Below are positions 18,130-26,253 of a stretch of 64,000 nt of DNA, one piece after another. The stretch's first letter is position 1. The number at the start of each line of letters is the position of its first letter. The notes beneath the pieces were generated by a model, which saw only the letters and a program-made list of their open reading frames with translations, ran no database searches and was not told where the DNA came from. A program made the position numbers and the translations under genes. Location: NCBI GenBank assembly GCA_018713255.1, contig DVFL01000040.1, positions 1 to 64,000 on the forward strand. The letters run 5' to 3'. The stretch is from Candidatus Cottocaccamicrobium excrementipullorum (lineage in GTDB: Bacteria > Bacillota > Clostridia > Lachnospirales > Lachnospiraceae).

Positions 18130-19401
18130 ATGAGAAAAAGAAGAACGGGCTCTTTGATTTTTGCCTTGGCCTTGACGGCGGCAGGAGTATTTTCATCGCC
18201 AGAGCAGACCTGGGCAGCAGATGGAGGAGATGGCTGGAAATTTGCAGCTGCCGATTCTTTCAAAAGGGCAGAATCCAGTCCTGAAAGCAGGCAGCTTCCC
18301 TTTGTTCAGGGACTTTCCTACTATAATCGTCAATGGGCGTTAAACAATAATGGAAATCTGCGGCGGGTATCCTGGGAGCCTCAGATGATTTCAGAGGAAT
18401 TTACTTCAACCCCAGATTCCAGCAGCGTTCTCCACCGGCGATACCAGTGGGGAGAGCAGGTGACCAACAGTCTGGCAGGAATTGATATCAGGGCAGAGGA
18501 GGCCTGGCAGGTTTATGAGCAGCTGCCGGAGAGACGGCAGGTGACGGTTGCCATCATTGATTCCGGGGTGGACATAAACCATCCGGATTTGGCTGGGGCG
18601 ATTTGGGTAAATACCGATGAAATCCCAGGAGATGGACTGGATAATGACGGAAACGGATACGTGGATGATGATAATGGGTGGAATTTTTATGAAAACAATA
18701 ATCAGGTGACGGCTGAACCGGGAGAAAACCACGGAACTCACGGAGCAGGAACCATTGCCGGAGCCTGGGACGGACAGGGCATTACAGGAATCGCAGACGG
18801 AAACTACGTTAAGCTGATGATTCTTAAAGTACTGAATTCTCAGGAAGGACAGGGGGTGGCGGAAAATGTTAAGGCAGCCATCCGTTATGCCAGGGATAAT
18901 GGAGCGGACATCTGCAACATCAGTATGGGAACCTCTGATTATGACCCGGAACTGGAGGCGTTGATTGCGGAGTCCCCTATGCTTTTTGTGGTGTCTGCAG
19001 GAAATGGAGATTGGACGGGACGAGGTAGTGATATTGACCAGAATCCCATTTATCCTGCGGCTTATCCTTGCGAAAACATTATTTCTGTGGCAAATCTGAT
19101 GTTTGACGGTTCTCTGGATGAAACTTCAAACTACGGGGCCGTTGGAGTAGATATCGCAGCTCCCGGCACCTACATTTTAAGCACCATCCCGGAAGGCTAT
19201 GCCTATCTGTCCGGCACCTCAATGTCCGCGCCCATGGTAACGGGAACTGCCGCCCTGGTGTATTCTGCCAGGACAGATTTAGACCTGATGGGGGTAAAAC
19301 AGGCGATTTTAAATTCCGCGGTGCCTCTTGAAGGCCTTGCCGGGCGCATGGTATCGGGAGGAATGCTGAACGCTTACGGCGCCATCAACTATGGCCGGTG
19401 A
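18130..19401 (+). CDS. S8 family serine peptidase (subtilase), secreted
   Basis: Signal peptide; VAIIDSGVDINHPDL, NHGTHGAGTIAG, YLSGTSMSAPMVTGTAALV (Asp/His/Ser triad). Confidence 0.95.
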   Translation: MRKRRTGSLIFALALTAAGVFSSPEQTWAADGGDGWKFAAADSFKRAESSPESRQLPFVQGLSYYNRQWALNNNGNLRRVSWEPQMISEEFTSTPDSSSVLHRRYQWGEQVTNSLAGIDIRAEEAWQVYEQLPERRQVTVAIIDSGVDINHPDLAGAIWVNTDEIPGDGLDNDGNGYVDDDNGWNFYENNNQVTAEPGENHGTHGAGTIAGAWDGQGITGIADGNYVKLMILKVLNSQEGQGVAENVKAAIRYARDNGADICNISMGTSDYDPELEALIAESPMLFVVSAGNGDWTGRGSDIDQNPIYPAAYPCENIISVANLMFDGSLDETSNYGAVGVDIAAPGTYILSTIPEGYAYLSGTSMSAPMVTGTAALVYSARTDLDLMGVKQAILNSAVPLEGLAGRMVSGGMLNAYGAINYGR

Positions 19402-19528
19402 TTTCCCTGATTCTGAGGAATTGCCTTTGGGGAGGTTTTCTGGTAAACTGTGAAAGCAGGCTTATGTGCTCTGAAAAGACGGAGACCACATAAGCAGGAA
19501 AACAAAAGAACAGGGGGAAGTAAAGGTT

Positions 19529-20569
19529 ATGGAATCATGGAAACCATACGTAGATTATATTGTGGAACAGGCTCAGAAGCTTTTGGCCATTGACAGCCCT
19601 TCCGGGTACGGCAGAGAGGTTACGGATTATCTCCTGGAGGAGTTTGCGCGGCTGGGGATATCAGCAGAGAAAACCCGCAAAGGCGGAGTAATGGCTGACC
19701 TTGGAGGAGAGGATAAGCTGGACGGGATCATGCTGGAGGCTCACTGCGACACGTTAGGAGGCATGGTGGCCCAGATTAAAGAGAACGGCAGGCTTAAGCT
19801 GACCAACATCGGGGGCATGCAGGCGGCCAATGCTGAGGCGGAAAATGTGCGGATTATTACCAAAGCAGATGGAATTTATGAGGGAACCTGTCAGCTGACA
19901 GACGCCTCCGTTCATGTAAACGGAGATTACGCCAAAACTGAGCGCAGCTGGGATACCATGGAAGTAGTGATTGATGAGCCGGTGACCTCCGCTGAAGAGG
20001 TGAGAAAGCTGGGAATCATGCCGGGGGATTATGTATGTTTCGATCCCCGTACCAGAGTTACGGCATCTGGCTATATCAAAAGCCGTTTTTTAGATGATAA
20101 GCTTTCTGCGGCTATCCTTTTAGGATATGCCCGGTATGTGAAAGAGGAGAAGATTTTGCTGAAACGGAGAGTGTATGAGCATTTTACCATTTTCGAGGAA
20201 GTGGGACACGGAGGTTCTGCTCCTGTTCCCGAGGGCGTGACAGAGGCCTGGTCTGTGGACATGGGCTGTGTGGGAAAGGGACTTCAATGCACGGAGCATC
20301 AAGTTTCAATCTGCGCCAAGGACAGCGGAGGACCGTATCATTATGATGTGGTCTGTCGGATGATTCAACTGGCGAAAGAAAATAAAATTGATTTTGCCGT
20401 AGATATTTATCCTCATTACGGTTCGGATGTGGAAGCTACCCTTCGGGCGGGACATGATATCCGCCACGGTCTGATCGGCCCGGGAGTTTATGCTTCTCAC
20501 GGTTATGAGCGGAGCCATCGGGACGGAGTGGAGAATACCTTCCGTCTGATCCAGGCCTATATTGGCTGA
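19529..20569 (+). CDS. M42 family metallopeptidase
   Basis: DSPSGYGREVTDYLLEEF, LEAHCDTLGGMV, FLDDKLSAAILL, FEEVGHGGSA, SHGYERSHRDGVENTFRLI. Confidence 0.9.
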   Translation: MESWKPYVDYIVEQAQKLLAIDSPSGYGREVTDYLLEEFARLGISAEKTRKGGVMADLGGEDKLDGIMLEAHCDTLGGMVAQIKENGRLKLTNIGGMQAANAEAENVRIITKADGIYEGTCQLTDASVHVNGDYAKTERSWDTMEVVIDEPVTSAEEVRKLGIMPGDYVCFDPRTRVTASGYIKSRFLDDKLSAAILLGYARYVKEEKILLKRRVYEHFTIFEEVGHGGSAPVPEGVTEAWSVDMGCVGKGLQCTEHQVSICAKDSGGPYHYDVVCRMIQLAKENKIDFAVDIYPHYGSDVEATLRAGHDIRHGLIGPGVYASHGYERSHRDGVENTFRLIQAYIG

Positions 20570-20684
20570 CACGGAAAGAAAATTTAGGGATTTTCCATAA
20601 AATTTACAAAAACCGCCTCCTGGAATTTACATTCCATGTTTTATAATAAAGAAAAAACATAGAAGATTTTCAGGAGGCAGCTGT

Positions 20685-20780
20685 ATGTTAAAGAATATGC
20701 AAAAATACGGCGGGCTGTATTTTTTAGGTGCTCTTCAGCTTCTGCTATACGGAGCCGCGGTGATGAATACCCTGTTTTAA
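20685..20780 (+). CDS. 31-aa small hydrophobic protein
   Basis: MLKNMQKYGGLYFLGALQLLLYGAAVMNTLF*; preceded by AGGAGG with good spacing. Not in the ORF track (too short). Confidence 0.5.
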   Translation: MLKNMQKYGGLYFLGALQLLLYGAAVMNTLF

Positions 20781-20832
20781 GAAAGAATTTTCTTGACAAT
20801 GATTGGGTTTAATGGTAATCTTTATCTTATCG

Positions 20833-20932
20833 TAAGGGAGTAGTCGGCACATACACTTATGTATTGTGTTGCAAAGTCAACAGCACCGGAACACTCTGTT
20901 CTTTGGCTTAGTATTAAATGGCGAGACTTACC
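20833..20932 (+). ncRNA. yybP-ykoY (Mn2+) riboswitch
   Basis: GTAAGGGAGTAGTCGGCAC...GTCAACAGCACCGGAACACTCTGTTCTTTGGC...TGGCGAGACTTACC, with P1 closure GTAAG/CTTAC. Confidence 0.85.
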
Positions 20933-20975
20933 TGTTATTATCGTTCAATAGCAGGAAAGTCTTTTTTTTGTCTTG
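20930..20975 (+). terminator. Terminator/expression platform of the riboswitch
   Basis: CCTGTTATT-atcgttc-AATAGCAGG then AAAGTCTTTTTTTT. Confidence 0.7.
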
Positions 20976-21155
20976 CAGCAGGCTGGTTGTTAGCCGTATT
21001 TCCGGAAAACCATGCCGGCGGAGTATTTTTTTTGCGTTCAAGGCAAAAATACCAAAAGAGAAGCAGAGTGGATGGGAGCTGGCATCCCTGAAGCAACGCC
21101 GTATTTTCGGCGGAAAACATTCATATTCACAGTAGTGATAAAGGAGGAGAATGGA

Positions 21156-23804
21156 GTGAAAGAGTATTTATCCAGTGTTGAGGATGTTCTGAAAGAACAG
21201 AAATCAACTCCGGAAGGTCTTTCTCAGGCGGAAGCCTCGAAAAGACTGGAGCAGTTCGGCCATAACAAGCTGAAGGAAGGAAAGAAAGTTTCCCTGCTCA
21301 AAAAGTTCCTGGACGAACTGGCAGATCCCATGATCATTATTCTGATTGTGGCTGCGGCCATTTCCGGCGTTACCGCTTACTATGAAGGAGAATCCTTTGC
21401 AGATGTAATCATTATTCTTGCGGTAGTAATCATTAACGCAGTGCTGGGCGTGTTCCAGGAAAGCAAAGCGGAAGCTGCTATTGCCGCCCTGCAGGAAATT
21501 GCGGCAGCTACCAGCAAGGTCATGCGTGACGGAAAAATGGTGACGCTGAGAAGCGAAGAGATTGTTCCTGGCGATATTGTTGTTCTGGAGGCAGGAGACT
21601 CTGTTCCCGCAGATGGACGAATTATTGAATGTGCCAGCATGAAAATTGAGGAGGCTGCTCTTACCGGAGAGTCTGTTCCAGTCAATAAGCTGGTGAAGGT
21701 ACTGAACCTGGACGGGGAGAAGGATGTTCCCTTAGGCGACCGGAAAAACATGATGTACATGGGCTCTACTGTAGTTTACGGCCGAGGCAAGGCGGTAATC
21801 ACCGGCACCGGCATGAACACGGAGATGGGCAAGATCGCTACGGCCCTGTCTGAGGCTAAGGAAGAGGAGACGCCTCTTCAGCTGAAGCTGAATCAGTTAA
21901 GCAAGATTTTGACGGTTCTGGTTGTGGGCATCTGCGTGATCATTTTTGCTGTCGGTTTGATCCGGGCAAATCTGTCCCCTGAGGGAATTACGGGAGAAAC
22001 CATTTTGAGCACCTTTATGGTGGCGGTATCTCTGGCGGTTGCGGCAATTCCGGAAGGTCTGGCAGCCGTTGTGACCATTGTGCTTTCCATTGGCGTAACC
22101 AATATGTCAAAGCGCAATGCCATTATCCGAAAGCTGACGGCGGTGGAAACTCTGGGATGTACTCAGATTATCTGTTCAGATAAAACCGGTACTCTGACCC
22201 AGAACAAGATGACTGTTGTAGAGCATTTTACTGATGATGAGAAGATGCTGGAGACAGCCATGGCTCTCTGTTCAGATGCGGAGCTGGATCCGGATACCAA
22301 CGAGGCCGTGGGCGAGCCTACAGAGTGTGCTCTGGTAAATGACGCCAACAAAAACGGCATGCCTAAACCTGCTTTGAAAGAAGCGTATGCGCGGGTAGGG
22401 GAAGCTCCTTTCGACTCCATGCGCAAGATGATGTCTACGGTACATGAGACGAAAGAGCATCAGATCGTTCAGTTTACCAAGGGCGCTCCAGATGAAGTGC
22501 TGAAGCGCTGTACCAAGGCCCTGGTTAATGGACAGATTGTTCCGCTTACCGAGGAGATCAGAAACAAGATTCTGGAAGCCAACAAATCCATGGCTGACCG
22601 GGCTCTTCGTGTGCTTTGTGCTTCCCTGCGCCAGTGGGATGCGCTTCCGGAAAGTTTTGAGCCGGAGTTCTTAGAGCAGGATCTGGTGTATGTAGGCCTT
22701 TCCGGCATGATCGATCCGGTGCGTCCCGAGGTTAAGCCGGCTATTGTGGAATGTCGTGAGGCGGGAATCCGTCCGATCATGATTACCGGTGACCATAAGG
22801 ATACGGCGGCGGCCATTGCAATGGAGCTTGGCATTATCGACAGCCCTGACCAGGCCATTACCGGCGCTCAGTTAAACGAGATGAGCGATGAGGAATTCAG
22901 CCGGAATATTGAAAAGTACTCCGTATATGCCCGTGTTCAGCCGGAACATAAGGTTAGAATTGTAAATGGCTGGAAAGCCAAAGGCATGATTACCGCCATG
23001 ACCGGCGACGGCGTAAATGATGCGCCTTCCATTAAGAGTGCAGATATCGGAATCGGGATGGGAATTACCGGAACGGATGTAACGAAGAACGTGGCAGATA
23101 TGGTTCTTGCAGATGACAACTTTGCAACTATTGTATCTGCAGTAGAAGAGGGACGCCGGATTTACGCCAATATTCGGAAAGCGATTCAGTTTTTGCTGGC
23201 ATCCAATCTGGCTGAAGTGCTGGCGATCTTCTTTGCCACCCTGATTGGCTTCACCATTTTGGAGCCAGTGCATCTTCTTTGGATTAACTTGATCACCGAC
23301 TGCTTCCCGGCTCTGGCCCTTGGATTGGAAAAGAGCGAGGCTGACAGTATGAAGCAGCCGCCGCGAAATCCCAAGGAAGGCATCTTTGCCGGCGGCATGG
23401 GATTCGATGTATTCTTCCAGGGTCTTATTGTAACCGTTCTGGTTATGGTTTCCTATCTGGTTGGACATCGGATTGAAAGCGGCGTGTGGGAATTTGTAAA
23501 CAGCCCGGACGGAACCACCATGGCGTTTTTAACCTTGTCCATGGTTGAGATCTTCCATTCTCTGAACATGAGAAGCCGCCGGGGATCGATCTTCAAGTTA
23601 AAAACCCATAACAACGTGCTGTTTGGCGCCATGATCGTATCTCTGATCCTGACCACTGCAGTAATCGAGATTCCATTCCTTTCTGCAGCGTTTGAGTTCA
23701 CCCCAATCGATCTTGAGGAGTACGCTATTGCTTTAGTGCTGGCTGTTCTCATTATTCCGATTATGGAGTGCGTGAAGTTCGTACAGAGAAAGCTTGGTGT
23801 TTAA
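21156..23804 (+). CDS. Cation-translocating P-type ATPase (calcium/manganese type)
   Basis: ICSDKTGTLTQNKMT, TGDGVNDAPSIKSADIGIGMG, VSLAVAAIPEGLAAVVTIVLSIG. GTG start after AAGGAGGAGAATGGA. Confidence 0.93.
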   Translation: MKEYLSSVEDVLKEQKSTPEGLSQAEASKRLEQFGHNKLKEGKKVSLLKKFLDELADPMIIILIVAAAISGVTAYYEGESFADVIIILAVVIINAVLGVFQESKAEAAIAALQEIAAATSKVMRDGKMVTLRSEEIVPGDIVVLEAGDSVPADGRIIECASMKIEEAALTGESVPVNKLVKVLNLDGEKDVPLGDRKNMMYMGSTVVYGRGKAVITGTGMNTEMGKIATALSEAKEEETPLQLKLNQLSKILTVLVVGICVIIFAVGLIRANLSPEGITGETILSTFMVAVSLAVAAIPEGLAAVVTIVLSIGVTNMSKRNAIIRKLTAVETLGCTQIICSDKTGTLTQNKMTVVEHFTDDEKMLETAMALCSDAELDPDTNEAVGEPTECALVNDANKNGMPKPALKEAYARVGEAPFDSMRKMMSTVHETKEHQIVQFTKGAPDEVLKRCTKALVNGQIVPLTEEIRNKILEANKSMADRALRVLCASLRQWDALPESFEPEFLEQDLVYVGLSGMIDPVRPEVKPAIVECREAGIRPIMITGDHKDTAAAIAMELGIIDSPDQAITGAQLNEMSDEEFSRNIEKYSVYARVQPEHKVRIVNGWKAKGMITAMTGDGVNDAPSIKSADIGIGMGITGTDVTKNVADMVLADDNFATIVSAVEEGRRIYANIRKAIQFLLASNLAEVLAIFFATLIGFTILEPVHLLWINLITDCFPALALGLEKSEADSMKQPPRNPKEGIFAGGMGFDVFFQGLIVTVLVMVSYLVGHRIESGVWEFVNSPDGTTMAFLTLSMVEIFHSLNMRSRRGSIFKLKTHNNVLFGAMIVSLILTTAVIEIPFLSAAFEFTPIDLEEYAIALVLAVLIIPIMECVKFVQRKLGV

Positions 23805-23812
23805 TTAACAGA

Positions 23813-23870
23813 ATGCCCCCTTTCAGGATGGCGAGGGATTGATTCCCTGCCTCTGGAAGGGGGCATATTT
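23813..23870 (+). terminator. Rho-independent terminator
   Basis: ATGCCCCCTTTCAG ... CTGGAAGGGGGCATATTTT. Confidence 0.8.
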
Positions 23871-23918
23871 TGCGTGAAGGGAAGATTGGTTGAGCTTGTT
23901 TTCTTGGCGGAAGCTGAC

Positions 23919-24926
23919 TCAGCAGATCCGAGGGAGCTGATTCCCGGTAAGTTTTCCTAATATCCGGCTGCCGCCTAAAGGCGTGGTCAGGATCACCTTT
24001 CCTGGGTACTGGCTGGTTACCTCGCCGATTATGGCGGCTTCCTCGCCACCTTCCTGCCTGCGGATGGCTTTCAGCACATCCTCAGCTTTTTCTGGTGATA
24101 CAATGGCCAGCATTCGTCCTTCGCAGGCGCAGTACAGAGGATCAAGTCCTAAAAGAGAACAGGCAGCTTCAACGGAAGGATTTCGGGGAATTGCGGTTTC
24201 CTCCAGTCGGATGGAATAAGGCGTATTTTCAGTAAATTCATTTAAGGTGGTGGCCACCCCGCCCCGGGTTGGATCACGCATGATTTTTACGCCGCCTGCT
24301 TCTAATGCAGCGGCGCTTAGCTGGTTAAGGGGGCGGCAGTCGCTTATGATCTGCCCTTCGCAGGGAAATTCTCCTCTGGCCATCATTACTGCAGTGCCGT
24401 GACAGCCGGGAGGACCGCTTAAAATTACCCGATCCCCCGGCCGGATGGCGGATTTGCCCAGAGTTTTGCCGGGAGGAAGGAGAAAGCCGATGCCGGAAGT
24501 ATTAATATAGATGCCGTCTCCTTTGCCTTTTTCCACCACTTTGGTGTCTCCGGTAACGATGGAGACGCCGGTTTCACGGGCTGTTTTGGCGATGGAGGCA
24601 GCAATCTCCTGAAAATCTTTCATGGGAAGTCCTTCTTCCAGAATAAAAGAAAGGCTCAGGCTCCATGGCCGTCCTCCAGCCATGGAAAGGTCGTTTACGG
24701 TGCCGCATACGGCCAGTTTTCCGATATCTCCTCCTGGAAAACGCCAGGGAGACACCACAAAACTGTCTGTGGAAAAAACCAGGGGTCCTCCAGGGTTTTC
24801 TAAAACGGCGCCGTCGCCCAGCTGGTTTAAGGCTTCGTTGGAAAAGGCAGGCAGAAGGACGGATTCAATCAGCTGGGAGGTTTTTAACCCGCCGCTGCCG
24901 TAATCTAAAGTGATGATTTCTTCCAT
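23919..24926 (-). CDS. hypE: Hydrogenase expression/formation protein HypE
   Basis: MEEIITLDYGSGGLKTSQLIESVLLPAF...; VSIVTGDTKVVEKGKGDGIYINTSGIG; DPTRGGVATTLNE; ends PRIC. Confidence 0.95.
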   Translation of the reverse strand: MEEIITLDYGSGGLKTSQLIESVLLPAFSNEALNQLGDGAVLENPGGPLVFSTDSFVVSPWRFPGGDIGKLAVCGTVNDLSMAGGRPWSLSLSFILEEGLPMKDFQEIAASIAKTARETGVSIVTGDTKVVEKGKGDGIYINTSGIGFLLPPGKTLGKSAIRPGDRVILSGPPGCHGTAVMMARGEFPCEGQIISDCRPLNQLSAAALEAGGVKIMRDPTRGGVATTLNEFTENTPYSIRLEETAIPRNPSVEAACSLLGLDPLYCACEGRMLAIVSPEKAEDVLKAIRRQEGGEEAAIIGEVTSQYPGKVILTTPLGGSRILGKLTGNQLPRIC

Positions 24927-24944
24927 AAAATGTTCCTCCATTGA

Positions 24945-26045
24945 TCAATTTACGGGATGGTAGCGCCAGGCAGCGGCGCAGGAGCCTTCGCTAGAAACCA
25001 TGCAGGGTCCGACTGGATCGGAAGGCGTGCACCGGCTGCCGAATAAGGGGCACTCTTCCGGTTCCATTAAGCCTTGGATGATCTGGCCGCAGCTGCAGCC
25101 GGGAATTTCTGTGCCAAGTTCAGGCTGAAGAGCGTATTTCACACTGCCGTCCCAGGAAGAAAAGGTTTTCCTGAGGGCCAGGCCGCTGTCTGGAATTTTT
25201 CCCAGGCCGCGCCATAAGCTGTCTTGAGGAGTGAATACTTCTTCCATAGCGTTAAGGGCCAGAGGATTTCCTTCAGGGCGAACCAGCCGGGTGTACTCGT
25301 TGCGCACCGCCGGTTTTTGTTCATAGAGCATTTTGATCAGCCAGTAAAGAGAAGCGATAAGATCTCCAGGTTCAAACCCGCTGATCACGGCGGGAAGGTG
25401 AAATTCCTGGGCTAAAAAAGAGAACGCCCTTGAACCGGTGATTACGGCCACATGGCCTGGACAGAGGAAACCGTTGACGGCAGATTGGGCGGAGGATGCC
25501 ACCAGCTTCATGGCCGGCATGGTGGTTTTCAGCAGGCTGAATACAGAAAAGTTGAGAATATTCTTTTCTTTTGCTTCCAGAAGGCAGGCGGCAGTACCTG
25601 GAGCAGTGGTTTCAAAGCCCACGGCAATAAACAGGACTTGCTGCTGGGGATGGCGGACGGCCAGATTTAAGGCGTCCATGGGAGAGTAGACTGTCTGAAC
25701 GGAAGCGCCAAGCGCTTTTCTCCGCAGAAGACTGTCTCCGGGATGAGAACCAGGAACCCGCAGCAAGTCCCCATAGCTGGCAATGGTCAGTCCAGGGCGT
25801 TGGCTGAGCGCAAGAATCTGATCCATCGCCCCGGCAGGGGTAACGCACACCGGGCAGCCTGGGCCGGAAATCAGACGGATGTTGGAAGGAAGAAGCTGCT
25901 TTAAGCCGGCCTTGGCGATGGCCATGGTATGAGTGCCGCAGACCTCCATCAGTCTGACGAGACCAAGTTCAGGGGCCATTTTGTGAATGGCCTTAAGAAG
26001 CTTTTGACTTCCTTCTGGAGAAGAAAAAAGATCAGGAGATTTCAT
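24945..26045 (-). CDS. hypD: Hydrogenase formation protein HypD
   Basis: LMEVCGTHTMAIAKAGLKQLLPSNIRLISGPGCPVCVTP; GFETTAPGTAACLL; GFEPGDL. Confidence 0.95.
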   Translation of the reverse strand: MKSPDLFSSPEGSQKLLKAIHKMAPELGLVRLMEVCGTHTMAIAKAGLKQLLPSNIRLISGPGCPVCVTPAGAMDQILALSQRPGLTIASYGDLLRVPGSHPGDSLLRRKALGASVQTVYSPMDALNLAVRHPQQQVLFIAVGFETTAPGTAACLLEAKEKNILNFSVFSLLKTTMPAMKLVASSAQSAVNGFLCPGHVAVITGSRAFSFLAQEFHLPAVISGFEPGDLIASLYWLIKMLYEQKPAVRNEYTRLVRPEGNPLALNAMEEVFTPQDSLWRGLGKIPDSGLALRKTFSSWDGSVKYALQPELGTEIPGCSCGQIIQGLMEPEECPLFGSRCTPSDPVGPCMVSSEGSCAAAWRYHPVN

Positions 26046-26253
26046 CTGCCGCCTCCTTGAGAAGGGCCAGATTCTCAAACGCCTCCTGCTGGGACATTTT
26101 TTGAATGGCAAAGCCGGCATGGACGTACACATATTCTCCAGGAACAAGGTCGGGAATAAAATCAATACGGACAGACTGAGAAAGCCCGCCGGCTTCTCCT
26201 ACGGCGGATTTTCCATTAATTTCCACTATTTTTAAAGGAACTGCAAGACACAT
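26032..26253 (-). CDS. hypC: HypC/HybG/HupF family hydrogenase chaperone
   Basis: MCLAVPLKIVEINGKSAVGEAGGLSQSVRIDFIPDLVPGEYVYVHAGFAIQKM. Confidence 0.95.
   Translation of the reverse strand: MCLAVPLKIVEINGKSAVGEAGGLSQSVRIDFIPDLVPGEYVYVHAGFAIQKMSQQEAFENLALLKEAADEIS

Noticed and set aside
21080-21110. GGCATCCCTGAAGCAACGCCG as a third copy of the structured repeat
   Set aside because: Matches only ~12 nt of the repeat core with no flanking stem sequences.
21380-23752. Numerous antisense ORFs beneath the P-type ATPase and other long genes
   Set aside because: Shadow ORFs opposite strongly supported coding sequence; no RBS or family signatures.
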